From CAZJYI01 sp964550025 (GTDB lineage Bacteria > Verrucomicrobiota > Kiritimatiellia > UBA8416 > CAYOBW01), in contig CAZJYI010000057.1 in the NCBI GenBank assembly GCA_964550025.1, forward strand, positions 1 to 64,000: a stretch of 64,000 nt of DNA. Reading direction: 5' to 3'. Positions 1 through 9,710 of the stretch are shown piece after piece. A program made the translations under genes and the position numbers. Numbering within the stretch: the first letter of the stretch is position 1; each line of letters starts with the position of its first letter. The notes under the pieces are model-generated. The model was given only the letters and a program-made list of their open reading frames with translations. It made no database searches and had not been told where the DNA came from.

Positions 1-57
1 ACCCTCGTAGAAGTCGTTGACTCATCTACTCAAAGAACTCACGATTAAGGAGCTAAT

Positions 58-225
58 CTGCCCGACTCCCACGCCCGATTCCGCTTTCTCTGCCACAGCA
101 AGAAAGACAGGAAGGTTGTCTGCAAGCTGGCCGAGCGGTTGCGGGATGACAGGCTGAAGGTGTGTGCCGGATCGGCAACTTATCTACGGGGCGTTCTTTG
201 GGGGCAGGTTTGTGGCCGTTGGTAA
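58..225 (+). pseudogene. TIR-domain gene remnant (5' part only)
   Basis: The frame read from the CTG at 58 gives PDSHARFRFLCHSKKD followed by KVVCKLAERLRDDRLKV. This follows the start of bacterial TIR domains: hydrophobic strand A, an S/H-x-K-D box, helix A rich in LAE-LR, then G/R-LKV leading into strand B. After LKV the expected W-x-D-E-W and the NAD-site glutamate are absent, and the frame stops at 223-225. An AAGGAG lies 5 bases before the CTG, as if an original ATG had decayed. A stop codon at 46-48 in the same frame could end an upstream gene whose last codons enter the window at base 1. TIR proteins often act in NADase-based defence; this piece is too short to work. The call rests on a motif match over about 35 residues, and chance similarity is possible. 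Confidence 0.4.
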
Positions 226-609
226 GACCCCTGTTCGCAAAGCCGTTCGGATGGTGGTTTCCGACATTCTGATCGCAGGTTGCAGCGTGTTGTTCCTCCC
301 GAGAGGGGACCACGGATTCGCCGTTGGCGGCTGTTCACTCCGCCAAGCTCTGCCTTGGTACGACCAAGAGTCTGCCGTCGAAAAGGCGCATATTGCGCGT
401 TCATTGCATTTATGGTCATGGAAGAGCTTGACGCGATCTCGTTGCCTGTGTTTAAGTTGGTGGAGTATTATGGGGTGAGGGGTAATAGACAGGGGTGGAT
501 GAAGAGGTGGAGGGGGAGAGCTGAAGGAACTTCCCAGACAAGACGGGGCAAGTGTCCTGCGGCACAGCGCTATGAGGTGGGGTCAGGCAATGCGAGGGGA
601 GGATGGGTC
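226..609. other. Intergenic, no supported gene
   Basis: Reading frames are open on both strands, but none shows a family motif. The long plus-strand frame that runs through here is the 5' extension of the giant gene, whose real start is at 610. This stretch presumably holds the promoter and leader of that gene. No clear -35/-10 pair could be assigned. Confidence 0.5.
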
Positions 610-3600
610 ATGAACCATCGGAGAATTGCGGCATTTTGTTTTGTTGTGTGGACGATTTCGCAGGCGTATGGCGGGGTCACCGAGATCGGCGGCAGCGGCA
701 CGGGCTGGACATGGTCTGCCCCCGTGCGCGGATCTCATGACTACAACTGGTCGCAGACGATTTATCTGGAGAGCGAGATCGGCGCGCCGTGCGTCATTAC
801 GGGTCTCTCCGTTCGGGTCGGCAACGACCCCGTGGATTTCGTGATGGACAACCAACAGATCTTCCTCAAGCAGACCACCACCGATGCGTTCACGGATGCG
901 AATTACGACGATCCGGCGGCGTCCGGTTTTGCTGAAGTCTTCCAGGGCACTATCACGTGGAATGGCAGCGGATGGCACCACGTTCCGCTTGCCGCACCTT
1001 TTGTATACCACGGCGGTGGGAACCTGATTGTCTGCTGGGAAAACCGCGACGGGAGCGGTGCCGCCGGCTATCCCAAGTTCCACTACTTTTACGGGTCGAA
1101 CCGCACGAAGTACAACCAGGCAGACGGCTCATTTCCAGGTAGAGCCGGTCGAAAGAGTCCCAACAATCCGGCTCTGCGGATTCACTGGAGTGCTCGGGGA
1201 CCGTGGGACGCAACCGATCCGCATCCCTATGACCAGGAAGTCGCCGTAGCCGTCGACGCGATTCCGACGCTCTCGTGGAGCAACCGCGCGAGTTGCCTTC
1301 GCAATGCCGTCTACTTTTCGAGCAACCAGACCGCCGTCGCGAACACCGCGTTGACGGCGCGCGTCTTGCACGACGGCGTGAGCGTCTATTCCAACTATAC
1401 GCACGGCGCCGCGCTCTCACGGCGTACGACGTACTACTGGCGTGTTGTGCAGGAGACGGCAGAGACGGTGGCCCCGGGGCGGGTCTGGCCTTTCTCCACG
1501 GAGGACGATCCGATCGATGAGTTCCCTTGGCGCGAGGCTTTCGAAAGTGGAGGCGTCATGCCGTCCTATTGGCACCCAGAACGGTCGGTGGGAACGACCC
1601 CATGGCAGTTCCAGGCCGGAGGCGACGGTACGCCGTCTGCCGCGCATGAAGGAACGGAAAGCGCGGTGTTCATCGGCAGCGGGGGTGCAAGGACCATGTT
1701 GGTCACGCCGGTCCTGGATCTGAGTGGCACTGCCTCCGACCCGCTCCTGGTCTTCTGGCGCGCACAGGGCGCCCGCAACGGATCGCAGGACGAGCTGCGT
1801 GTCTACTACCGGACGTCGCAAGGGGGAGCCTGGAACCTGGTGCCTGGCGCAGAGTACACAGCCGATACTCCGGAATGGACGCGTGAGGCCTTTCGCCTTC
1901 CCTCTCCGTCAGACACCTACTACGTTGGATTCGAAGGTCTGGCAAATGGTGGCGCCGGGGTGTGTGTCGACTCCGTGGAGATCCTGACCGAATACACGTC
2001 AGTCACGCTCGACGTGTACGACTGCAACGGGGATTCGCTTGGCGCGGCCCCCTTCCGCGTCTATGTTCCGGCGGGAGCTGCGTTGCCGACTGAGCAGGGA
2101 GAAACCGCGCGGGATGGAATGGCGGATTTGTTCGGGCTCGCTCCCGGAACCATACGGTATGTTGTGGACGAGGCATTCCACAATGCCGCGGGCGGAACAC
2201 TGACGGTTGGTGCCGGGGACTCGGTAACGCAGCGCGTCGACCTTGTGGCGGCCACCCATCTGGAGGGCGTCGTCCGGGAAAAGACGCCTGACGGGGCGCG
2301 CGTGGAAGGGGCCGTTGTCGATCTCCATTCGCCTGCCCCGGAGTCGCGGCTGATCGCCTCGGACACAACGGATACGTTCGGGCGGTATCACTTGTCGCAT
2401 GTGAGCAACGGTGACTACGAGCTGACGGCGACCCATCCGGCGTACGAGGACGTGAACACGGGTATTACCGTGACGGCTTCGGCTTCGCACGTGTTGGTCA
2501 TGGATCCGCTGGACGAGAAGCTGTTCAACGTTCACGTGCAGGTGCAGGGAGCGCTGAGCGGGTACACGATTGTCGGAGCGAGCATCGCGCTCTCCGTCAC
2601 GGCGTCCGGCGGAGGGGCGGCATACCAGCAGACGCTTGTCACGGACAACAACGGCTACGTCTGTTTCCGGGGGGTCCCGGAGGGCGCGGCGCACTTCAGT
2701 TGCGACCCGCTTGGCACCCGGGAGTGGTGGGAGAGCTACCGCTGTTTTGCCGGGGAGATCGCGAACGACAAGATGGTCACCGTGCGGCTGGCCCCGAAGA
2801 AGAGCTCGGTGAAAGTGCGGCTCACATTCGACCCTGCCACGCCTATGGGGTTTCCGCTTCCGGTTGCGCCTTTCGTCCAGAACTTCTGGGTCGAGGCCCG
2901 AGGATACGATCCCGTGGCAGACGACTGGCTCTACCCGGCGCGAACCGAACTATCAAAGTACGACGGTTCCGTGACGTTCGAGGCGCTGCCGGCGCTGCCG
3001 ACCCGCATCAGCATACGTCGTCCCGGTTTCGCGGTGCGAACCGCGCAACTGACTCCGGACGAAAACGGCGAGTTTCCCAAGACTTTGGACGTAGCTCGTC
3101 CTGTGATCACGCCCGGGACGACGTGGGACCTTGCCGTCGACCAGCCCCTGCTCACGAAGGTGAGCGCACCCGGCGCCCCGCCTTCGAGCGACCCGGGTTA
3201 CCAGCTTGTCGTGGAGGGGATTCCGACCAGCAATACGGAGGGCTACCGGGAGCCCGGCCCGGGCGCGTTCTTCGGTCGCTATGTAGTCGATCAGGACGAT
3301 TCCCTGCCTCTGCATGCCTCGACGGCCCACGGCCAGATGTCGGCTTGGGGACAGGGCCGCTACATGGTGTCACCGGGCGGGAATTCGTTCTTGAATGCAT
3401 CGGCGCACGCAGGGTTTTCTTACGCCTTCGATTTTCCGCCGCAGCTTGTGAGCCTTGTCGAGGGTGAGACAAACAGCACCACGATCCGTGCCACCGTTCC
3501 TCCCGCAACGTTCGAGGGCACGCTCTTCGCGGCCGACGAGGTGTCACCCCAGGGGACCACGATCTACAGACCCGTAGGCGGCAAGGAAATCCGGTTCGTG

Positions 3601-6600
3601 ATGCATGAAACGGCTCGCGAGCTCTTTCAGCCCGGATACGAGGTGCAGATGGTGACCACCGACGAGGATGGAGACTACCGTATTCAATTGCCGCCGGGTT
3701 GCTACGGCATCGAGATTCCCGGCATGCCCGGCTACTGGGGGTGCCGGATCGAGGGGAACAGCCTGACCGGTTGGGGCGCTTCCGGCCCCTGGCCCTACGC
3801 GCATAGGGGGGGATGGTCCGAGGATGCGGTAACGAGCCCTGCTTATAACGGCCTGGGCTTTGGCGCGAATTCGGGTGCCTACGTCCGAATGAACCTGTAC
3901 GTGAACAAGATGCGCTATGCCGTGCGAGTCGGCGTCACCGTGGACAGCCCTATGGTCGAGCGTCTGTTGTTCCTGTCGCCGGACGGAAGCGTCGAGTCGA
4001 AGTTGAACGTCAATGACTGCCTCGAGAGTGAAACCATGCTCAGGCTCAGCGCCGACGGCGGCGTGTCTCCGGTTCAGCGCCATGTGTCCGGCATATGCGC
4101 AATCTGGACCAGTCTCGACGGCGGCAACTACGTTGTGACCGGCGAGGACCACAACTACCTGCGGTCCACCTCCGACGTGGCGTTCAGTACGTTCGACTGG
4201 GGCAGCCATCCGGGCGCCCCCCCGTCATCGGAGCCCCCGTATGGGGATGCGCTCGACGCGACGCCGCTGCCAATGCAGCTCTACAGGACGCGGTCCTACA
4301 AGATGCAAAGCGTGACCGAGCCGGCCACCCCGCCCTCGGTCGATGTCACGTATTCCATCGCCGAGGAGCCCTACTACAACACAGTCCAGCGAATACCGCT
4401 GTATGTCGCCTACAAAGATGCGCCGACTAATGCGATTTACCTGCCGGATATCGTCGACCGGGTGGACAGGGACCGCGCTCAGACGTACTACATTTCCTTC
4501 GAGGACGAGTTCTACGCCGTATCGGGCGACGACAATTCACCTGCTGTGGATCTCAGGGGGGGGAGGCCACCCGACCCGCTTCCGCTGCCTAAGTACAGCA
4601 TGGACGTAGTAGGCGTTGACAAGTACTATCCGGACGAGGAGGTCCAGGATGTGCCTTTCGAAATGGACGGGACCGCCTACACTGCGCCTGAGCAGTTCGG
4701 GAACCTGACCTCAACCGTGTCCATCGCGTGGAGCTCGCAGGCTTCTTCGCCCTGGATTGGCGACAGCATCAGGTACCAGGTGAATCCGACCAACCACCCG
4801 GCCAAGGTCCTTACAACCTTGTTTTGCAGTCCGCGCGTTGGTGTGATCGGTACGGTGTTGAATGCCGCGAGCGGCAAAGCGGTGAGCGGCGCGCTGGTGC
4901 AGGTGATCAAGGCCGACGGCGCCGGCGGAACCGTCGTGAGCGGCAAGACGGCGAGCGATGGGGCTTTTGAGCTGAAGCATGCCTACACGCGCGGGGCATA
5001 CCTGCTCCGGATCACGGCCCCGGGATATTTGCCGTATTGCGAGCGCGTTGTTCTGCGGGACATCATTGCCGGGACGGGCGGAACGCCGCCACACTTCATC
5101 GCCAACGCCGGCGCGCGGTCGATCACGCCCATAGCGGTCAATGCCGCCAAGGATGGCTGGAACCGCCGCGGGTCCGTGCTTCACGGCGTCCGGGCCGCAG
5201 GCAATGCCGAGCAGCCCAAGACGTCCAAGGCCGTGGAGCTCACCGTTACCTCCTCTGCGACAATCCCGCCACAGAGCTTTGATATGCGGGCCCTCGACAC
5301 CCCTGACGGCCAGCCTGGGGCCAGAAACAGCAGAACGCTGACGGACGCGGTTACCGAGGTATGGGTTGTCGATTCGCGCTACAAGGACGACAGCGGCGAG
5401 TACAGGCCGTACCTGACGGCCACCGAAACCTCGTACTACCCCGAAGATGAGAAGTACATGCCGCCCGCCACGGATCCCGAGAAGACTATCGCCTGGCTCA
5501 ACAACGTGAGCGCCGACCGTCAAGTCATCATGAAACTGCGCCCGTCAGAGCCCGGCGCCGCGGTTTCGGCAACCGGAGTGGTCAGTGTGGCTGGTTTGCG
5601 GCCGGGCCGCGTTTTGCCGGTCCTGGTGGCTCGCACCCGGAGCGGCGCCTGCGGGCTCCTGGCCCTTGACACGAATCTGATCGAGTCCGTCGCGCTGCCG
5701 AGTTGGCTGGCGTTTGCTGCCGACGTGTTTGCCGGCGCGGCTGCCGTCCAAAGCGCATACGGAGAGCTCAAGGAGACCTACGCGTCCAAGGTACCCGACG
5801 GCAAACTGTCGGCGTTGCCGAAGCTGTCGGGCGGCATCTCGGAGGACGATGACTATCTTACCTACGCCTACGGTCTCGGCATCGAATGGGAAGAGGGGGT
5901 GAAGGCGCCGGGTACCGGCGGCCTGAGTCTCGGTCCGGGAATGCTGGGGCTGAAATTCGAAGCCGACGCTACCATCGGCTTCGAAGGTGAACGCGGCATG
6001 GTGACCTTTGAGGTCGGTGGTCGTGTAACCAAGGAGGACATCGACCTGAAGGACTTCGCCCCCACGTTTCTCGACAAAATTGGCGTCGAGGGCAAGATCA
6101 ACAAGGTCGGCGGGACGGCCTCCACCCTGAAGAAGAAGCGTCTCGGTGGAGGGAAGGGGGTGGATCTGGAGCTCGTCACGAGGGTTGGTACGTTCATCGA
6201 CCTGGAACTGAAGTATCCCCTCGTGGGGATCGCGGGCAAGATTCCCTATGTCGGTCCCCTTCTCGTAGTGGCTGACAAGACCGAGGCCTTGAAGCTCTAC
6301 GGGAGACTCGACGCGGGGGGACGCGTGGAGAATATGGAGGTGTGGCGTACCATCGAGCCCGATCGTGCCGCGCAGGTGGGGGAACCGGTCGTCGATCCGG
6401 ATGCCACACGGACGCAGACGCCCCGCCCCGACGACCTTCTACTGACGTCGACGCGCCACTGTTTCGGCGGCCAGGGAAATCGCAAGATTGTCAATTCGAA
6501 CCAGTTCTTGGTGGGCGTGGCGTTTGCCGCCGGCTTTGAAGGTTCCGCCGCCGGTGATCGCGTCAATCTACAAGCGGGTATCGAGATCACGGGCGGCACC

Positions 6601-8913
6601 AACGATCAGCTTGTCGCGGGTGAGCCGTCACTGGTGATCACGCCCAATACCTTCGGGGATTGGCCGCCCGTCAAACGCGTGCAGGGCGACGTCAACGCCT
6701 ACGTCAAAGCCAAGCTGGACGTCTTGGTAACGGAAATCGAGAAGAAGTGGACCATTAACCTGGCCCGGATTGACCATCAGTTCACGACGGAAAGCCTGAT
6801 CACGATGGCGGACATGTCGGTCGAGGTGACAAAGAAGGCTCCGGAATCGACCGAGTTTACCGGCGTACGCCCGGTGGCCGTGCGCTACATGCCGCGAGGC
6901 GCCTCCTATGCGATTCTCGGGGACATGCTGGTGTTCGGCATGTACGACCGGGGCGCTGGCCGTACGGATCTCGTCGTCAGCCTGGCCAACGGAAACGGCT
7001 ACGATGCGCCGACGACGATCGCTACCGACGTGGAAGGACTGGGACTCATCCGCCTGGCGGAGACCGCCGCCGGTCAGTATCTGCTGGTGTGGGAGGAACG
7101 TCCCAGTTTCGGTGAGCAATCGGAGGCCTACTCGGTGTTGCACTCGGCACGATACAACGGTGCGTGGCAGACGGGGCAGACTGTTGCAGACCTGAACAGC
7201 TACCTGGCGGACATGGCCGTGTTCGCGTCTACCTCCGCGGTTAGCCTTGTCTATCTCCGCTCTCCGGAAAATCACAGCAAAGCCCGAACGTCTATCCGAG
7301 CCGCCGCCTATGACGCCGGCACGGATACGTGGGGACGTCCGGTGACGGTTCAGCCCCTTGCCGAGAGGCGTGGCGCGGCGTTGGCCTGTGCGGGTTGGCG
7401 GAGCCCCGAGCCCGGCCGCATCGCGTACGTTCCAGGCGACGCGGGTATCCAATCCATCTACTGGGACGGAGCCCGAAGCGCCGTGCCCGGCGGCAATCTC
7501 ACTCGCGCCGTCACGGGAAGCGCCTCGCGGCTGGTCGCAGCCTGTTCCGGGGGCACGAATGAGGTGCTGTACGTGACGTCCCTGGGCGAGGACGGCATTC
7601 TCGATCTACATCGCTACGTCCCCGATCCCCTGCGGGAACCGTCTAATCCGGCCTACGACTGGAACGGTCGCGATCCCGGCGCCATGTGGCCTCACGTGAC
7701 GACCCTGGGGACGGCGGAAGGTCCGGTCGACGAACTGGCGAACGGCTGGATGCCCGATTGCGGCCGGTTGCTGACCGTATGGTCGCAGTTCGGCGTGCTG
7801 CGGGGCAGTTGGGTGGATCCGGCGGCCGCGACCCACACGGCGGATGTGGAGATCACGCACAACACCGGCGGCTCGTACCGGGATGTCAGCGTGTTGCCCC
7901 TCACCGGTTCGTTTGCCCGCGTCGCCGCCCGGTTCACGTCGCAGGAGGCCAGTGAGCTGCGGGTGTTCCTCGTCGAATGCGACCGGACGGTTGCCGACGA
8001 AGACGTCGATGGCGACGGTCTGCGCGACAGCCTGGAGCAGGCACTTGTCGACGCGAAGCCGGATGATGCCGTCCAGGACATCCGCGACGTGTCGGGCGCG
8101 GCCGACTTTGACGGTGACGGTATCGACAACGCGACGGAGTGGGCGAACGGTACCGACGCCCACCGAGCCTCCTCGTTCCCGCGCCTGGGAGTGTCGATCG
8201 AGGTCGCGTCCCGCTACGCGTGCGAGGACGGTCCGAGACGGGGCAGTGCCGTTGTCGTTCGCGCTGACGCGGACCCGGCCGTGAGCAACCTCACCGTGCA
8301 CTTCGACGTGACCGGCACAGCCATGGAAGGGGTGGACTACGCCGCGCTCGCGCGCACGGTGACGATCCCGAGCAACATGACCTATGCGACGATCGACGTG
8401 CTGCCGCTTGCGGACGACGCGATCGAGGAGAACGAGACCGTTGAGCTCACCCTTGTGCCGAATGCCGGCTATGTGCTTGGCCTTGAAACGCAGGCCGTGA
8501 TCATGGTCGTTGAGACCCTTCGAGGCCAATGGTCGCGTGAGAGGTTCACGCCCGCGCAGCTTGCGAACCCGGCGATCAGCGGACCTTCAGCCGACCCGGA
8601 TGGCGACGGTATCCCGAACTACCTGGAATATGCGCTTGGACTGGATCCGCTCGAGACCGATCCATGTGAGCTGAGAATTTCTCCGGGAGACAACACGCTC
8701 GACTTCTCCTTCACGCGTGACCCCGAGGCGGATGACGCCCTGATCACCATGATCCGGTCGACGAATCTCCTCGATTCCGCGTGGGATCAGTCGGACGCTA
8801 CTTGTATCTGGCGCGAGAGCCGTCCGGACGGGCTTGAAGACGTTTACTATCGTGTGACGTCCGATGCGTCTGGCGGGTTCTTCCGGTTGCGCGTTGAAGA
8901 CATCGGCCAATAG
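610..8913 (+). CDS. Giant secreted multidomain protein with Calx-beta and TSP3-like C-terminus
   Basis: About 2767 residues. The ATG at 610 is preferred over the longer frame (280) because it follows GGGGAGG and begins a classic signal peptide (MNHRRIAAFCFVVWTISQAYG). Visible parts: an FN3-like stretch around residues 200-300; a cleaved-adhesin/MAM-type module around 304-460 starting FPWREAFESGG; carboxypeptidase-regulatory-like beta domains around 543-630 and 1407-1480; a long unassigned middle; Ca-binding DVDGDGLRD and DFDGDGIDN motifs around 2460-2510; a Calx-beta domain around 2527-2640 (GTAMEGVDY, DDAIEENETVELTL); and a C-terminal DPDGDGIPNYLEYALGLDP plus FFRLRVE module. It is probably exported and cell-surface or extracellular, with an adhesive or polymer-binding role inferred from domains only. 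It lies between a TIR remnant and a truncated higB. No enzymatic motif was recognised. Confidence 0.85.
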   Translation: MNHRRIAAFCFVVWTISQAYGGVTEIGGSGTGWTWSAPVRGSHDYNWSQTIYLESEIGAPCVITGLSVRVGNDPVDFVMDNQQIFLKQTTTDAFTDANYDDPAASGFAEVFQGTITWNGSGWHHVPLAAPFVYHGGGNLIVCWENRDGSGAAGYPKFHYFYGSNRTKYNQADGSFPGRAGRKSPNNPALRIHWSARGPWDATDPHPYDQEVAVAVDAIPTLSWSNRASCLRNAVYFSSNQTAVANTALTARVLHDGVSVYSNYTHGAALSRRTTYYWRVVQETAETVAPGRVWPFSTEDDPIDEFPWREAFESGGVMPSYWHPERSVGTTPWQFQAGGDGTPSAAHEGTESAVFIGSGGARTMLVTPVLDLSGTASDPLLVFWRAQGARNGSQDELRVYYRTSQGGAWNLVPGAEYTADTPEWTREAFRLPSPSDTYYVGFEGLANGGAGVCVDSVEILTEYTSVTLDVYDCNGDSLGAAPFRVYVPAGAALPTEQGETARDGMADLFGLAPGTIRYVVDEAFHNAAGGTLTVGAGDSVTQRVDLVAATHLEGVVREKTPDGARVEGAVVDLHSPAPESRLIASDTTDTFGRYHLSHVSNGDYELTATHPAYEDVNTGITVTASASHVLVMDPLDEKLFNVHVQVQGALSGYTIVGASIALSVTASGGGAAYQQTLVTDNNGYVCFRGVPEGAAHFSCDPLGTREWWESYRCFAGEIANDKMVTVRLAPKKSSVKVRLTFDPATPMGFPLPVAPFVQNFWVEARGYDPVADDWLYPARTELSKYDGSVTFEALPALPTRISIRRPGFAVRTAQLTPDENGEFPKTLDVARPVITPGTTWDLAVDQPLLTKVSAPGAPPSSDPGYQLVVEGIPTSNTEGYREPGPGAFFGRYVVDQDDSLPLHASTAHGQMSAWGQGRYMVSPGGNSFLNASAHAGFSYAFDFPPQLVSLVEGETNSTTIRATVPPATFEGTLFAADEVSPQGTTIYRPVGGKEIRFVMHETARELFQPGYEVQMVTTDEDGDYRIQLPPGCYGIEIPGMPGYWGCRIEGNSLTGWGASGPWPYAHRGGWSEDAVTSPAYNGLGFGANSGAYVRMNLYVNKMRYAVRVGVTVDSPMVERLLFLSPDGSVESKLNVNDCLESETMLRLSADGGVSPVQRHVSGICAIWTSLDGGNYVVTGEDHNYLRSTSDVAFSTFDWGSHPGAPPSSEPPYGDALDATPLPMQLYRTRSYKMQSVTEPATPPSVDVTYSIAEEPYYNTVQRIPLYVAYKDAPTNAIYLPDIVDRVDRDRAQTYYISFEDEFYAVSGDDNSPAVDLRGGRPPDPLPLPKYSMDVVGVDKYYPDEEVQDVPFEMDGTAYTAPEQFGNLTSTVSIAWSSQASSPWIGDSIRYQVNPTNHPAKVLTTLFCSPRVGVIGTVLNAASGKAVSGALVQVIKADGAGGTVVSGKTASDGAFELKHAYTRGAYLLRITAPGYLPYCERVVLRDIIAGTGGTPPHFIANAGARSITPIAVNAAKDGWNRRGSVLHGVRAAGNAEQPKTSKAVELTVTSSATIPPQSFDMRALDTPDGQPGARNSRTLTDAVTEVWVVDSRYKDDSGEYRPYLTATETSYYPEDEKYMPPATDPEKTIAWLNNVSADRQVIMKLRPSEPGAAVSATGVVSVAGLRPGRVLPVLVARTRSGACGLLALDTNLIESVALPSWLAFAADVFAGAAAVQSAYGELKETYASKVPDGKLSALPKLSGGISEDDDYLTYAYGLGIEWEEGVKAPGTGGLSLGPGMLGLKFEADATIGFEGERGMVTFEVGGRVTKEDIDLKDFAPTFLDKIGVEGKINKVGGTASTLKKKRLGGGKGVDLELVTRVGTFIDLELKYPLVGIAGKIPYVGPLLVVADKTEALKLYGRLDAGGRVENMEVWRTIEPDRAAQVGEPVVDPDATRTQTPRPDDLLLTSTRHCFGGQGNRKIVNSNQFLVGVAFAAGFEGSAAGDRVNLQAGIEITGGTNDQLVAGEPSLVITPNTFGDWPPVKRVQGDVNAYVKAKLDVLVTEIEKKWTINLARIDHQFTTESLITMADMSVEVTKKAPESTEFTGVRPVAVRYMPRGASYAILGDMLVFGMYDRGAGRTDLVVSLANGNGYDAPTTIATDVEGLGLIRLAETAAGQYLLVWEERPSFGEQSEAYSVLHSARYNGAWQTGQTVADLNSYLADMAVFASTSAVSLVYLRSPENHSKARTSIRAAAYDAGTDTWGRPVTVQPLAERRGAALACAGWRSPEPGRIAYVPGDAGIQSIYWDGARSAVPGGNLTRAVTGSASRLVAACSGGTNEVLYVTSLGEDGILDLHRYVPDPLREPSNPAYDWNGRDPGAMWPHVTTLGTAEGPVDELANGWMPDCGRLLTVWSQFGVLRGSWVDPAAATHTADVEITHNTGGSYRDVSVLPLTGSFARVAARFTSQEASELRVFLVECDRTVADEDVDGDGLRDSLEQALVDAKPDDAVQDIRDVSGAADFDGDGIDNATEWANGTDAHRASSFPRLGVSIEVASRYACEDGPRRGSAVVVRADADPAVSNLTVHFDVTGTAMEGVDYAALARTVTIPSNMTYATIDVLPLADDAIEENETVELTLVPNAGYVLGLETQAVIMVVETLRGQWSRERFTPAQLANPAISGPSADPDGDGIPNYLEYALGLDPLETDPCELRISPGDNTLDFSFTRDPEADDALITMIRSTNLLDSAWDQSDATCIWRESRPDGLEDVYYRVTSDASGGFFRLRVEDIGQ

Positions 8914-9051
8914 ACGGCAGTCGACTGTGAACTAACGGCAAGTTGAGCTTGTCGGCCCCGGCCTGTCGAAAATCGGTGGTGCGAGCGGAACATCTGCAGC
9001 GTTCCCGTTCTGATCGGCGAGGACGGGAGCGTCTGGCAAGTCCGCTACGTA

Positions 9052-9162
9052 CGCGGCGATCGAAAAGGACAACACAGCATCCGGACCAATCGGCAGTGGC
9101 GCATCTGTTTCCGCTGGCGATCAGGAGATGCGCACGACGTTGAGATCGTTGACTATCATTAG
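9052..9162 (+). pseudogene. 3' remnant of a HigB/RelE-type toxin gene
   Basis: The frame ending with TAG at 9160-9162 reads RGDRKGQHSIRTNRQWRICF, then RWRSGDAHDVEIVDYH. This is the conserved C-terminal half of HigB/RelE-superfamily mRNA interferases (G-D-x-K-G, the N-x-W-R-I-x-F-R-W strand and the terminal DYH). The same frame is open back to a stop at 8944-8946, but those residues do not resemble the N-terminal helices of HigB and there is no plausible start, so the toxin is truncated to about 37 recognisable residues. It ends 10 bases before higA, the normal higBA order. Loss of the toxin with retention of the antitoxin is inferred. Confidence 0.7.
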
Positions 9163-9172
9163 GAGCATGGAA

Positions 9173-9469
9173 ATGAAGAAGATGGCGCCCATTCACCCCG
9201 GCGAGGTGCTTCTCGAAGAGTTTCTCGAGCCGATGGGGATCTCGCAGTATCGCCTGGCCAAAGACATCAGTGTTCCGGCTCGAAGGATCAACGAGATTGT
9301 CCACAGCAAACGGTCCGTCACGGCGGACACGGCACTGCGCCTCGGACGGTATTTTGGAACGTCGGCGCAGTTTTGGATGAATCTCCAGGATCACTTCGAT
9401 CTTGAGGTCCAAATGGACAAGATCGGGGATCGGTTGGACGAGGAAGTCCGCGCGCTTGCCATGGCCTGA
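9173..9469 (+). CDS. higA: HigA-family antitoxin (Xre-type HTH)
   Basis: 98 residues. MKKMAPIHPGEVLLEEFLEP begins the standard HigA/VapI-type addiction-module antidote, followed by the HTH (ISQYRLAKDISVPARRINEI) and the RLGRYFGTSAQFWMNLQ signature. In the family it represses its own operon and neutralises HigB. The ATG at 9173 is chosen because AGGAG at 9161-9165 gives 7-base spacing; the in-frame ATG at 9167 is too close. The upstream toxin gene is reduced to a 3' remnant, so this looks like an orphan antitoxin. It may now act as a stand-alone regulator or simply be decaying. Confidence 0.85.
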   Translation: MKKMAPIHPGEVLLEEFLEPMGISQYRLAKDISVPARRINEIVHSKRSVTADTALRLGRYFGTSAQFWMNLQDHFDLEVQMDKIGDRLDEEVRALAMA

Positions 9470-9570
9470 GCACGAGAACACATCTTGTCGGCCGGATACC
9501 GGTCGGTCTCGTCTTGGCCTCTTATGCACGGCGACGCTCCAACCACCCGCTCTGCCGGAAACTGGAAGAC

Positions 9571-9650
9571 GAAGGTAAAGATGAGGGTAAAGACGAGGGC
9601 GCGAGACACCTCCCCCTTCATCTTTGCCATAATCTTTGCCCTAATCTCCC
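9571..9650. repeat. Palindromic element of GGTAAAGATGAG-type units
   Basis: Units of the type GGTAAAGATGAGGG repeat at 9571-9599 and are followed by reverse-complement units (CATCTTTGCC, AATCTTTGCC) at 9614-9650. Together they form an imperfect inverted repeat with a short loop. It sits between higA and the 3' end of the methyltransferase gene. No protein is supported. Confidence 0.6.
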
Positions 9651-9660
9651 CTCGCCTCGT

Positions 9661-9710
9661 GCCGGCTGGAAGCCGGCGCTACTTGTCACCCCGCTGGAGC
9701 GGGGCGCTAC
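9661..9710. repeat. Dispersed hairpin repeat (GCCGGC..GCCGGCGCTAC), locus 1
   Basis: Two adjacent hairpin units: GCCGGCTGGAAGCCGGCGCT followed by ACTTGTCACC, then CCCGCTGGAGCGGGGCGCTA followed by C. Each has a 6-base GC stem, a short loop and the tail GCTAC. The same two-unit arrangement with the ACTTGTCACC linker recurs at 59258-59306. It resembles REP-like intergenic elements. Its location 3' of the methyltransferase gene may also let it act as a terminator. Confidence 0.7.

Noticed and set aside
280..609. N-terminal extension of giant gene 1 from the first ATG at 280
   Set aside because: The signal peptide and ribosome-binding site place the real start at 610; the extension lacks protein-like character.
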